Assembly (NCBI RefSeq): GCF_000002865.3
Contig: NW_001865050.1
Location: forward strand, 590,863 to 654,862
Direction: 5' to 3'
Origin: Monosiga brevicollis MX1
Lineage: Eukaryota > Opisthokonta > Choanoflagellata > Craspedida > Salpingoecidae
Length of the DNA: 64,000 nt
The notes under the pieces: generated by a model
The model's input: the letters and a program-made list of their open reading frames with translations, nothing else
Told to the model about the DNA's origin: nothing
Databases searched by the model: none
Program-made: the position numbers and the translations under genes
Part shown: one piece after another, positions 10,871 to 23,158 of the stretch
Layout of the letters: each line of letters opens with the position of its first letter
How positions within the stretch are numbered: the first letter of the stretch is position 1

Positions 10871-11901
10871 TTAGACGAGATTGCGTATCTCCCGCACGAC
10901 CTGGCTTTCGGACAAGAAAGTCACATCTGAGCCCAGAGGATTATACGTGGGCATTGATGCTGTCAACGCCCACCGATCCGGCAAGGCACCTTGGCGCTTC
11001 AACTCGGGTAGGAAGCCACTCAGAGGAGAGGCACCCGCCTTGCACACATCAGCAAACAGGACGGGTACGCCGGCAAAGTCAGAGTTGAGCGCTTGCTTCA
11101 ACCCTTGTGGCACACGGCTCAAGTACGGCGAATCAATGACAGCCACGTTGAGGCCATGCTCTTTGTGGAGCATCTCACGTGCGACCAAGCTCGTTGGCAC
11201 CCCAGTGGAGTACGTGACGACGACGGCGTCGAAGGGGGTCGCAATCGCCTCGCCCTCTGGCGTCTCGGTTCCGTACACCATGACATCTTCCAAGCTGAGG
11301 CGCTCTGGATGATCCTCCAGGGCAAACTTCCAAGCTTCATCGCCGTTGACGACATGGCGACGGTTCAACAAGGCCGTTGAATCAACCAACATGACAACCC
11401 GGCCTTGTTTGGCCAGATAGAGCGCATTAGACATGCCACGCTGCCAGTCGCGACCGTTGCTATAGCAGACAACATCCAGTCCTGGCATGAGATGTATTTG
11501 GTTGTGTGTATGGTAGTTGCCACCAAAGATGCCAGGGCCAAAGCCCTGAAGGCGGATGATCATGCCATTTTGCTGTTGCCCTTTGGTGAGCCAGCTCATG
11601 ATGGCTGCTTCGGTCAGCATGTCAAAGCCGCAATCCAGGTATTTGGCGTATGGTATTTCAACAATAGGCACAAGCCCAGCTTGGGCATAGCCCATGCCAC
11701 ACGCCAGCAGTGAGGTTTCATCTGGAGGAAAATCGGCTACGCGCAACGGGTACTGCCGGGCAAGGCCATCCGTCACAAGATAGTATCCACCATGACACAC
11801 GTCCTCGCCAATGTACACGACCTGTGGCCAAACGTCACCATGGTGAGAAGAGATGGAAATGGAACGGCACTTGCCTGCACCATGCTGGATCGCCCATTGA
11901 G

Positions 11902-11976
<75 letters not shown>

Positions 11977-13987
11977 GGCCCAACAATCAGGTGGATAATA
12001 CGAGTGGAAGCCCGACCTCTTCGTTCTGGCGCAAACAGTCATCGAGTGATTTGGTCATGCACTTGCGCATGACTTGGCGCACAGGAGTGTCTGTTCCGTC
12101 TCGTCCCACGTGTTCATGGCGCACATGGCCAGCCCAGCCGAGGGGGGCCACATTACCCGTCACAGATTCGTTGTCTGTTGCGGCGTCGCTCATGGATGGT
12201 GCCGCCTGCGGCTCGCTGTCTGGATTGGTGGTGGGAAACATGTCCGAGGGTGCATTGACACGCTTCATGAGCTGCGTGGCGCTCACGGGCGACTCTTCGC
12301 TCGCCTGGGCAAAAGCATCGATAGTTTGTGACTGGAGATCTTGCAGTGTGCGTAGCAGATTCGCCTCATCCATGACCCCCATCTCAATGGCTTGTGCGCA
12401 GGCGTCTAACCGGGAAGTAGCAAACGTACACACAATCGATCTGTTGGTGAGCATGAAGCTAGGAGAAATGTTAAACGAGCCAAAGCTTGTCACCGGAGTG
12501 CAGGGTAGCAAAACGGCTGAGAACTGACATGTGATTGGGCTGGTGCTTGCAAAGCGGCTGATTTCTTCGGGTGTGAGATAGGCATTCTGACGATCGGTAG
12601 CGGCGTGACCGAAGCGACGAGGCATGTTATTCATCATCAAAACCACGGGCGAGCTGGTGTCGCGAGCTCGTTTGATGGCCTTTTCTGTGGCATTCCACAT
12701 GGAGACCATGTCACGCCCGTCGCAGATGAAGTGTGGGAAGGGAAGATGGTTGATGAAACTGTCCAGGAGCCAGCCCTGGCCTTTAAGTGAAATGCTGAGG
12801 TCGTTGTTGGAAATAGCAAACACCACGGGACACTTGAACTTGCGATGGCGTGCGTACTCGGCCAGGGTGAGGGCTGAGGCTGTGTGGGAATTGCTGACCG
12901 AGCCATCACCCAGGCTGACGAAAGAAACAAAGTCATGCTCGAAGCGACAAGGTACGCGCAAATGATGTGCCAGGGTGGCACCCAGAGCACGACCGACGGC
13001 AGGTCCACACTGAGAAGCCAGCGTGGAAGTCACGATGAAGCTATAGTCATCACCGCCCAGAGAGCAGTGCACACCACCTGTGACTGGGTCGCGCGCCGAT
13101 ACGGTGTGACCGCGCGCACGATCCAAGAGGACTTGTGACAATGGCTTTTTCCGCAGGTGCCGAGACAGCTGGGCAGCCAGATGTCGGTAGTGCAGGGCCA
13201 TGCTGTCAGTTTCACGCAGGAGAAGTCCTGCCACACTCATCATCTCCTCGCCACAAGGACCGATGGTGTAGAAACCTACGCAATAGCCGTATCATCATCA
13301 GCCCACCCAGCGGCAAGCACAAGCGGTGAGCACAAGCGATGAGCACAGGCGGTGCGGGGTGGAAGAACAGTCGGGGTCTAAGCAATGGTGACGCTTGCCA
13401 CAAGGCAAGAGGCGATGTAGACAGCGAATGAACACAAACCTCGACCCAGGAGTGCAGCGACCCGGGATTCTACGTGGAGGACAAAAGTGGCCAATCCGGC
13501 GACGAGAAGTTGTCGAACTTTATCCGGAGTGAGAGTTGGTGAGGGCTGGTGGGGAGACGGGAGGGGTGCATCAAAACCCCAACCCAGACTGCCCGTGCGG
13601 AGCTGTGCCTCGAGGGATTTGAGCTGTTGATACTCGGGCAATTGCTCAATCTGTGCAATTTGGCTACTGCGCTTGTGGATGTATGACAAATCCTCTACGT
13701 GCCCGATGTGGCATGAAGAGGCATGAGATGGCGCGGCACGAAGAAGCATAAGTTCATTGGGTCAAGATGAAGCACCTTGGCTTACCGTGATCTGCAAGCA
13801 TTGGCGCGCTACCACCCGCGTGTGCGCCCCACCATTCATCGCGACTGGGCAAGACGCGACGCTGGGGGCGGGCGTGGGATGACGCTGCTACGCAAATGAT
13901 ACCATGTCCAGAGGGCAGCGTTGTGGCCTGCAGCACGGTGTGCCGATGGCGCTGCGCCAGGCCAGGCAATCGGCTGAAAGGTCGCAT
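10871..13987 (-). CDS. Fused E1alpha-E1beta 2-oxoacid dehydrogenase (branched-chain/2-oxoisovalerate type), mitochondrial
   Basis: One reading order on the minus strand carries both E1 halves. Exon 1 starts at ATG 13987 with a presequence-like MRPFSRLPGLAQRHRH; it splices (ADHG to EDLSYIHKRSS) into the alpha half. The alpha half has GFYTIGPCGEEMMSVAG, then the thiamine diphosphate motif SLGDGSVSNSHT with SNNDLSIS about 30 residues later. A linker (DSEPQAAPSMSDAA) leads to the beta half: QVMRKCMTKSLDDCLRQNEE joined to VVYIGEDVCHGGYYLVTDGL, LACGMGYAQAGLVPIVEIPY, and a C-terminal domain ending REIRNLV at 10871. The intron between NEE and VVYIG contains the CA repeat at 11903-11974. E1 decarboxylates 2-oxoacids and reductively acylates the E2 lipoyl group. 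Substrate choice (branched-chain versus pyruvate) is an inference. Confidence 0.85.
11903..11974. repeat. (CA)n microsatellite inside an E1 intron
   Basis: About 36 perfect CA units, which are GT on the gene's own strand. They lie in the intron that separates the last alpha-E1 exon from the first beta-E1 exon. Confidence 0.97.
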
Positions 13988-15134
13988 GGTGCCTGGAATC
14001 GACGTTCCGGGCGAGCGTTGAGGGGGGTCTCGCAAAAAGCTGACGAGACTGACAAACGGCCCTGAGACAAACGGAAAGATGCACAAGTCGGTGAGCTGAT
14101 GGCTGATGCAACTGAGATGGCGCTCACAGCCAAAGCGAAAAGTGACAAGGGGTATTTTATTTGTGTTTTGCATTGGGCCAAGCACAACGTGCCGGGTGGT
14201 AGGTCTTCAGCAACTTGGCTTCACTGCACCACTGCACGGTGGGGCTGTACAGCTTTGCAAACCCATTTATGTCCAGACTGGAAGCATACGCTTACTTTCA
14301 ACGCATCAAATTGGCGCCGCGATGCCGCTGTACTTTTCCAGCCACGCTTGATCAGGCGCAGATTGGGCCTCAAAGAGCGACTGTCCTGTGCTCAAAGGGC
14401 CAGCGATGTACCTCTGTAAGACCGACGTGCCAGCATGAGTCAGTTGTAGGGTTTGACGCCAGCGGCCACACAAAGTTGACAACACCACCATGCCATGCGA
14501 GCCCTGTTCAACACTGCTTTCCCAGCTTCAAGAGCCGTGCCAAACCAAGAATGCATTTACGCCGCCATCCTCAAGCCCCACTGCCCACGGCCCACGGCCC
14601 ACGCACACCATCACCACCATCACCTGAAACACAACCAGAAAAAGAAAAAAAAGAAAAAAAATAGAGAGAGAGAGCCGTTGCAACACACACACACGCACAG
14701 ACACACACACACATACACACCTCTGAATTTTGCAGTTATGTCGTAACTTCAAGGTACAAGGCCGCTTAGCCCTTTAAACCACATGGCCTGGTCCCGATTG
14801 TCTGACAAAAACACTTGTTGTTGTTGTTGTTGGTGGTGTTCTTTTGGCCTTCAAACGGCAGCCGCCGCATCAGAGGTGAGCATGACGCTCCTGGTGACGC
14901 TCCTGGTTTCTCTACTTGGTGTCGTCTGGTCAGGCGGGTACCAATGAGCGTGGTCCGTGGTCAAAGGGCACAAAATACAGTCAGCGATGACACCACCGCT
15001 CTCCAGAGCCCTTTTTTTAGGTTCGAGAGTAATGGGTTTAATTTTCCAAATCAATTTTTTTTTTTTAAATTTTTTTCTTTTCTTGAGGTCTGGTCTGTGG
15101 CGCGCGCGCTGTCTCCCTCTCCCTCCCCTCCCCC

Positions 15135-15224
<90 letters not shown>

Positions 15225-15315
15225 GCTCACTTACCGTGTTGTGGCGTTCGGGGTCTGGTTAGACGCAAGAGCAGTGGATGTGCGACGTGGCAGGCGTGTG
15301 TAGGCAAACAGGTCA
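13988..15315. other. 1.3 kb intergenic region, divergent E1 and Aladin 5' flanks
   Basis: Contains A-rich (14640-14660), CA (14684-14716), GTT (14814-14830) and long TC repeats (15137-15221). Open frames across 14100-14660 have no recognisable motif and cross microsatellites. I see no gene here; a small lineage-specific gene cannot be excluded. Confidence 0.5.
15137..15221. repeat. (TC)n microsatellite
   Basis: About 42 TC units roughly 95 bases upstream of the Aladin start codon, so probably in its promoter or 5'UTR. Such CT tracts can act as promoter elements in other eukaryotes; that is only a possibility here. Confidence 0.95.
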
Positions 15316-17647
15316 ATGGAGGATATTTTTGTGGGCTGTCAGGCGCCGCCCGGTTTTAATGCCGTGGCCAAGAGGGAGCGGTTTGGTCAGCTCGAGTATC
15401 AATCCGACACAGCAGACGGCGCCATCTTGGACCACATCCGCGATGGGCGCGAGGCCTCGAGCAATGCCCGCGAACTCGTTGCCTTTGGTCATGCTGTCTC
15501 GGGCCGTGATGATCGTCCCATGCACGAGCTGACGCGCGCCCTCATCACTTCCAGTTCCCTCATCAACAGCGTCTGGTCCACTTTGCAAGACCTTGGCCAT
15601 CAACTCAGCCTTCAGGTATGGGCTCGTCATGTCCAAAGTTGGGCAGGCACAAGTAGTAACGGAAGCTGACCTCGGCCGCCATGTGCATTGTGCATTGGGG
15701 GTTCGCCGAGTACGGTAGGAGCTGAGCCCTGACCGGTTCCTGGAAAGTGACTCTATCATCCAAACGATGGCCACGCACCCGCGCCTCCCGGTATGTGCGT
15801 GGAGGGAAGAGGCGATTTGTCTGTAGGGTTTGCTTTCCCTGTCTTTTCCCTTTATCATAATTTTCTTTGTACAGGCCCTGTAAATCAGAGGCACCCCTAT
15901 CACACGTGAACAGCAATTGCGCCCACTGTCGTGCTGCTCATGAATGTTGCTGGGCCCTTAGCTCCTGGCATTGGGTCGGCGGGACGGCTCCATTGAGCTT
16001 CGTGACTTGACCAACACCCGCGTCAGTGTGGCATCAAACAAGTCGTCTCGCAGCATTTCATCACTGTCCTGGTGCCCGACAGTCCCAGGTGAGCCTCTCC
16101 CGCCTCACTTTATCATCTTCTGGCCTCTTTTGAGCGCGGTGCTCCACCCGACTACACTCATCTCTCATATGACATGCTACAACATGAAGGCTTGCTGGCC
16201 GTTGGCACCTCTGAAGGCGCATTCTTGGTTCGCTTTGACGCCAACACGACAAGCTGGTTCTGCTTTGCCAAGATGCCTTGCAATGCGGTTGCCTTCTCCC
16301 CATGTGGTCAATACGTGGCAACCAGCCCTACCCGAGGTGGCCTGCTCATTTATGTGCGTCCATCGAAAAAAAAACCCCCCTCCCGACGTCTGCCATCGAT
16401 TCCCCTGTGCCGTCTTGGCCTCGATGCCACTCATACAGCGTTTTGCGTTTGGGCAGCATCCCGCAACAGATCACGCAGCCCGCGTCAACTGGACCTCGCG
16501 CCTAACTTTTTTGCGCTGGTCCCCGACTGCACGCTTTCTTCTAGCCGCCTCTGTTGGGCCGAGCTTTTTGTACGATCCGCACACGTGCATTCGGGACGGG
16601 CTCTCGAAACTTGAGCACGCGCCCAAGTCTCACTTCACGGTGTGACCCTAGGGTGTATGATGTTGAGACTTGGCGCAGCCGACGCTTTCAGACCAATACC
16701 CGTCCCCTCGTGGACGCATGCTGGGCCAATGACGGCGAGCACCTCCTGTTCATCGTGCAGAACGACAACTGCCTCCATCACCTTGAGGTAGACAAGCAGT
16801 GCTGAACTGCTAGACATATGTATATGGCGCCCAGATCATTTTCACACCATCTCACGTCGGCTAAATAGCTTCGATCGCTTCAAGATAGTCACCTCCGCGT
16901 CGCTATCGAGTTTCCTCTGGCCTCCATGATCGATAACAAAGGCATTGATGTGCAGTGCGTATCTTGTACCGCGCTTCGGCACACCCTTTCTTGATGATCG
17001 GCTTTGCCAAATTTCATGATGATATCCCCCCTCTCCCTCGATTGTAGAGTCGGCGGTGCCATTGCCGGCCTCGCTTGGAACTCAGCCTGCACCCGTTTGT
17101 GTGTCATCTTTCAGGATGGCCCAGGTCTGTTTCATTGAGCCTCACACACACACACACACCCCCCCCCCCCCCCCCTTGATGTATCGAGGAGGGCTCACCC
17201 TTGGTTTCACGACGCTGTGCTTTGAAACATGATTGGCTCGCAGGCCAAGCACGCGAGCACCTCTTGGTGTGCCGCACAAGTATTGAGGGTCGTCACCTGA
17301 CTGTGGCGCCCACGTTAGTCCAATGAGCAGGCCATGCAATGTGTTCGCCAGAAGTGATTTGTGCACATGACAAGCGCCGTCAGCTGATACCCTATCCTCT
17401 AAAATCTGTGCTTCTAGGGGATTCTTGCGTGGCCCTGAGGAGTCTCGACCCCAGGACGTGGCCTTTGCCGTGAGCGGTTCAAATTCTGCTGAAGGCCAAA
17501 CTGAAGCTATTCAGGTTTGTCGTGTGCCTGCGTTCACGTGACCTGTCAATGTTCACGTGCCGCTCACACTCTGGGCACTGTTCGCTTGTGCAGCTCTATC
17601 GCCAGCGGGGCGCAGGCTGCTCTTTAGTCGCAACCACCTTTGAATGA
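15316..17647 (+). CDS. AAAS: Aladin (AAAS), WD40 nuclear pore protein
   Basis: Exon 1 (15316-15615) starts [14 protein letters not shown] and ends LGHQLSLQ. Later exons give successive WD40 blades: [12 protein letters not shown] joined to [16 protein letters not shown] (acceptor CCCTTAG), [80 protein letters not shown] then [34 protein letters not shown], and a final [17 protein letters not shown] with [10 protein letters not shown] to the TGA at 17647. Order and wording follow vertebrate Aladin, including the blade with CWSPDGSRLLFTV in the human protein. Aladin sits on the cytoplasmic face of the pore, anchored by the membrane nucleoporin NDC1. About eight introns; some borders between 15616 and 15965 are unresolved. 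Confidence 0.8.
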
Positions 17648-17843
17648 TTCGGCACAGCCCACCTCGGCACCAATAGCAACACCAGCAAAAAAAAAAAGCA
17701 TCTAGATCTAGCATCTGATTCACAGAAAAAAAATCAAATCAACAGTCAGTTTTTGAGTCGAATCATCTCACCACAAAAAGTCTGACATTGTGGTCTCGGT
17801 GCGTGTCAAGCAGTTTTGTGGGTGGCGGCGAGCGGGCGGCGCG

Positions 17844-20824
17844 ATGGGAAGTCACGGTCGGGACGCGGTGTTTGATGTAGAGACTGATGAATGGGACTCG
17901 GAGCGAGAGGATGAAGAATTTTGGGGTGTGGCAGGAGACGTTGCACCTCCCACCTCAGCCATGAGCCTGGCTTCAACACACTCAGAGCGCAGCTCAAAGC
18001 CAGATCCAGCGCTGAAACAAACTAGCCCCAAGCCCAGTCCAAAGCTAGAACGCGCGCTGCAACCTGAAGCGCCAGCGTCGCCCCACAAGCTGGGTGCGGC
18101 TGCTCTACCAAAACTGACAGAACCAGCGTCAGAGCGCGCCAAGGCTCGTCTTATTCTGATGCACGGGCCCTCAGGTTGGCACACCACCCCTCCCCTCCTC
18201 CAGTCATGCCTGCTGACATCCACTTTGCTCTCTCAACTCTTGGTGCCTGCTTGGTCTAGGTTCCGGCAAAAGCACCTTTGTCCAGCTTTTGCTTCAGGAG
18301 GCGACTGCTCAAAACCCAGAACAACCATGGATCCGCATTTCTCAAGACCAATTGCGCACCTCAAAGCGCTGCATTGCTGTGGTAGGCCCAACTGACAATC
18401 CACCTGCTCAGCCCATCACCCGACTAACCGTTGCACCACCTCCATGATCAGGCTCAAGAAGCCTTGGCCAAGCGTCATGTGGCTGTCATTGATCGAACGC
18501 ACCTCTCACAAACCCAGGTGGGTGGCGTTTTGACGCTTGTGATCAACAAGCTTTCTCCCATGACTCCTCAACCTTCAACTCTCCCACGCCCCTGTAGCGC
18601 GCCAAATTCGCGACCATCGCGCTCGACCTCGGTGTGCCCGTCGACGTTGTGTCCATGCAAACGTCAATCTCAGACTGCATTCGTCGAGCCCAACGACGCC
18701 AGGACCACGAAACTGTCAAGCCAGAAGATGCTGCTCGGGTCATCGGCATGTAAGTCACCTCGCGTCTACAAACGCGTGTTTAATTGCTGCGCGAGTCTCA
18801 AGATCTGTGTTTTATTTGTTTGCTTTTGTCTTGCCTTCTGCCCATGAATTTGTTGATACAATGTAGGCAGACCAAAGCCGCGGACTGCTCTGCTCCAGAA
18901 CCCCATGAGGGCTTCCGCTACATTTACAAAGTGGGGGGCACGTCCTCCGAGGCTAAACGCGTAGTCTTGGGTAAACCACCAACGCGTATTGGTCGTCAAA
19001 CAACACTTCAGGCCTTTGTGCAAAGACCCAAAAGTCAAGCTTCAGCCACTCTCGCCCCTCCTAGTGTCGACTCTTGCGCCAGTGGATCTACGCTCGTGGT
19101 CCCAGATACGCTCTGCGAGGGGTCGACATCTGTACCTGATACCTTCCCGCTGTCGACCACAGGCACACCTGTAGCCGCACAAACAGAAAGCACGGGCCGC
19201 ACCCCTCCTCGCTTGGCCACCAAGGCGCCCCCAACGTGGACCTGTGGATTCTGCACATTTGACAACACCAACGTTTTAGCGCCCGTTTGCGCCATGTGCC
19301 AACAACCGCGCCCTACTGGCTTGAGCCCCGAACCAGACCTAAAACCTGCACCCCAAATGCCCACCACATCCCGTGCTGCAGACTCGGTGATTGCAAACCC
19401 AGCATCATCACCAACGGAACCGGACATGGGGCGCAAAGTAGGAGACGGGAACGATGGCATCACGCTTCCCTCCACAGCCCATCTTAATGAGCAGCCCGAC
19501 TGGGTATGTTGAAGCGTGATTGGCTTGCCGTGACTGCTGTTTTATATTCTTTAATTTTCGAAGAAACTCGACGTGTTCACCTCGTCTTCAACCAGACTGG
19601 CGGCTGCATTTACATGAAGGGAAAGCGCTAACATCGCACGTTTGTCTCGACCGCACTAGATGCTTGATTACGCCAATGGACTGCGGTGTCCCCTCTGCTT
19701 TGCTCTCCCGGGCGGCCTACATGGCGAAGGCTGCCCCCGAGCCGATTCGTCTGGCCTCTCCGGGCCTGGCAGCGGGCTGTATCAAGACGCCTGGGCTCGA
19801 CTTGGAATGGGCACCTCGCCCTTCAAGGAGCATAAAGCAACCTCGGAACATTCTACTATTCCTACGACAGCTCGTCCACCACAGCGACAGCCAAGACGCC
19901 AAGAGCAAATGACGTCGCTGCTGCCATCTCCAGGCAAATCGGGCCGCGTGCAGGTGGCACCTTGCCTTGTGGTCGTTGGTCCCACTGCGGTAAGTTTCTA
20001 TTTCAATGCGACAGCAACGTTCTGGCCAGGCTATGCTTGGGCTCTTGTGACCCTCAATTCTGTGAGCGACGTAGCTGCGAGCCAAGATCGAGGCCTGGAG
20101 AACCACTGAGATGGGCTCACCGCCCCGTCCGGCCGACTCAATGTACAACTTTCTCGGCGCTATCCCCTTGTTGGGTAAGTGTGGACATGAACGCCACCTC
20201 TTCTCGATCCTCCTATCATGCTCAATGCAGATTTTTTGCGTGCATCTGCATGTTCATGTTCATGATAGAACCCTTTGATATTGATGCGGCACAATATGAG
20301 GCCTGCAAGGCCGTTGTGGCTACAGCAGCTGCGACGGCTTCTTGCCCTCCTCCGACCTCGTGCCTACTGCAAAGATGGATTTTGGGCACCAAGGTCATGG
20401 GCCTCCGTGTCCAGACCGCCTCAGGTCGCGAATTTGCACAGCACTTGAAGGTTGGTGCCTACACCCCCGGGAGCGAGACCGTATCTTGCCTTGTTTGCGA
20501 GCTAATTGAATGTGAAATAGGACCAACTCGACGCCTGGGGAGCATCCTTGGCAAGCAAGACGACAGCTCAGCCGCTGCAGACCCGAGTCAAGCGTGCAGA
20601 CTTTATGATTCTAGCTCAGCATTTTAGTGCCACAGGCCAGGTAAGAGGGCAGCTTCCAACTCGTGACTGCTGTACTCGGGTGTCCTCACTGTCGCCAATG
20701 CCATTCTCGGCACCCCTCCCAGCCTGCCCTCAAAGAGCGGCTTCATACTTTTTTTGACATGTCCCTGCCCCAAGAAGTGCAGGTGGAGCTACAAACGCTG
20801 CGCGCATGTGCCTCCCACCTCTAA
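17844..20824 (+). CDS. PNKP/aprataxin-like nucleotide kinase with RanBP2-type zinc finger
   Basis: Exon 1 (ATG 17844, MGSHGRDAVFDVETDEW) is acidic then Ser/Pro-rich and ends at LMHGPSG. The next exon completes a Walker A (GPSGSGKSTFVQLL), followed by WIRISQDQLRTSKRCIAV, AKRHVAVIDRTHLSQTQ, IALDLGVPVDVVSMQ and HEGFRYIYKV. This is the order found in the polynucleotide-kinase domain of PNKP and in plant aprataxin-type proteins. A PCNA-binding-like motif follows (QTTLQAFV, with V where PIP boxes have F/Y), then a RanBP2 zinc finger (WTCGFCTFDNTNVLAPVCAM, CQQ). A further Cys-rich patch (LRCPLCFALPGG) and a C-terminal helical part (GREFAQHLK, ADFMILAQHFSATGQ, PALKERLHTFFDMSL) end at 20824. Likely nuclear and repair-related, by inference. 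Exon borders between 19500 and 20260 are not settled. Confidence 0.62.
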
Positions 20825-21075
20825 TTCACGCTCAAAACATTGTATTCCACCCTTCAAACCTGCACTTCAGTCCGCTGTCACTCCGTAAGAGCCCTCAAAG
20901 ATATCAACCAATGAGGCAGCAGTGAGAGTTGAGATGGAGCTGTCGTCTTTGGTATTATTCTTTAGACTTGTCCAAAGTTTGATACGATTGTTTTTTTGTT
21001 TTTTTTTTTCTTTTTTTTGTTTTTTTTTGTTTTTTTTAATTGCACTTTTGAGATTTGTATCCACAAATCGCTATC

Positions 21076-23126
21076 ATGGCATCTGAGACTGCTGAGGGCC
21101 AGGTCACGAACGCCAAACCAGCGTCGCCAATGGCAGGGAAGGACGGGCCCATGTGGGTGCTTCCTAATCCACCCGCACCAGGACAAGATGCAAAAAGCCA
21201 CGGCGAAGCAACCAGCTCGTACGTCGCTATCTGCTGGATTGTCCCAAACCATTCGTACCCTCACACGTTCACACACGCGCCTGTCTGGTGACTGACTTGG
21301 CTGCCGCAGGCCAAGTCTTGATGCCGATCCCACTACTGCGACTGGCGATGCTGCGCGTCAAGCGAAACAGCGTTTGGGTCAAGGGCGTGGACATGGTCGA
21401 GGCCGAGGTCGTGGTCGCGGTCGTGGTCGCGGTCGCGGTCAAGGACGCGACTCGTCAAACTCCAGTGGAGAGAGGGTTGCCCGAGATGCCAGCGCAGAGG
21501 CGGAGCTTGGTAAAGTGCACCTTTTCACCTCACCACAATCCCTATTGACTTTGCACTGCTCACCTTCCTTGCCTTCCCAACTTGTTGCACCCTATAGATG
21601 CCAAAATCGCGGCCATCCGAGCCAAGAACGGTCAGCGCGAACAGCGATTTGAGGTATGTCGCCAGTTGTGATTGCATTTTGATCTTCTTCCTGATCCCCT
21701 TCTTCTTTGACTGACCCACTTTGCATGGTCACCACTCGCGTCCTGTGGTGTTGGCATCGGCTTGCCTCAGCGAGCCAAGGTCGAGAAGGCAGAAAGTGAC
21801 GCGGTCGATGCCGAGCTGGAGCGCCAAGCTCGGCGCGAGGCACGCGAGCAGCGTCGTCTCGAACGAGAGCGCAAGGAGCGTGAGCGCGAGGCCAAGCAGC
21901 GCGAAGAGTATGAGGTTGGTCGTGTTTTGCAAACAATCAGCCACTCGCGAGCCATAACGTGGAACCCCTTACCTGCCCCACACGCAGGCCAAACGACAAG
22001 CCAACATCGCGGCACAGGAACGCCTGCAGCAGGTATCGGCTTGATATCTGTCGTTGGGGGGGTCCCACTTCTGAGATGGGTGGCCTTGGGAGTAACTTCG
22101 TTTGCCTGACCTTCGACGCACCGCAGGCCGTGTACAGCGCTGAGCGTAAACAAGCCGAGGCACCACCGACGGAGCGACGCATCAACCAGGCATGAAGTCA
22201 TCATGCCGCTGATGCGCACATTTGATGCTGCCCTCCTGATTTGATGTGGTTGCTTTGGCATCATGCTTGGCACCTAATAGGCAGCCCGTGGACGAAACGC
22301 AGACGAGAAGCGCACGGCTGTAGGTTTTGACGCCTGTCCTCTCTTCTTCACATTGCGTTTTTTTTTTTTTTTTGTTTTTTTTCCTGGCTTCACCGCCTTG
22401 TGTGTCTGCCCACGCAGCATGCACAACGTAGAGCTCCCAAAGGCGCGCTGAGCAAACAGGTTGGCTGGCTCATCGTTCTCCGAAAGGACCGCACCCTCCT
22501 TGGTCTGGTGTGCTGAATATTCCAGCCCGCCCGGCGCTGACCTTGTTTTCATAGGAGCGGGCTTGGCAAGAGGAGCGTCAACGCATCGATGCTGAGCGGA
22601 TAGCGCGACATCAACGCAAGACGGAGGAGGGTGTCGAGGTGCGAATTCGTGTTCTCATCCCCACTGCCTTGCTGAGTAACTGTCTCCTGTGGTCTGCCTC
22701 CCGAAAGAACGCACTCATGCTCTCTCACTCTTGAACGACAATCGTGGATCTGTAGTGGGCCCGCGAATGGGATCAGGGGCACCACAAGGCACATCAGTAG
22801 GATTGCAGCTGATACTTTGCCTCGCAGCGACCATTATGGGCGCCAAGCGCCGGGAGTCTGAAGCAATCTGAACGTGTATTGTAATTCAAAAACGGCTTTT
22901 GAACATTTATGCTGGAGGCCACCCGACTTCAAACTCATGCGAAGACGCGATATTTGAACGCAAACGCCAACCAAGACATCCTGGACGGGGGATGGGTTCA
23001 CATTCCAACAAAGAGTTTCGAGGTGGGAGCGGCGCATCGGACGCCCTGCGTCAGCGAGCAGCCGTCCCTCAACAAGAGAGCCTAATCACCCGTGTACGAA
23101 GGGTGGCGGGTTGCCCAGACAATTAA
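21076..23126 (+). CDS. CCDC9: CCDC9-like arginine-rich coiled-coil protein
   Basis: Many short exons joined by small introns. Exon 1 starts MASETAEGQVTNAKPASP. Then an RG-repeat block (GQGRGHGRGRGRGRGR near 21376-21450), LDAKIAAIRAKNGQREQRFE, a charged helix (ARREAREQRRLERERKERER), AKRQANIAAQERLQQ, and a conserved C-terminal box ERAWQEERQRIDAERIARHQ plus WAREWDQGHHK. Human CCDC9 has the same elements (LDKRIEALRRKNEALIRRYQ; KQEREKIDQERLQRH; WRREWD), though its RG block lies after rather than before the first helix. CCDC9 proteins are linked to the exon-junction complex. The end is uncertain: splicing from HKAH(Q) may lead either to a stop near 22974 or to a longer exon ending at the TAA at 23126. 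Confidence 0.6.
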
Positions 23127-23158
23127 AACTAGGGCAAGGCCAGAAGCCAACGTCTTAC

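Noticed and set aside
14957-15262. Plus-strand frames before Aladin
   Set aside because: Mostly TC-repeat translation with no motif. Aladin's own start at 15316 fits the family.
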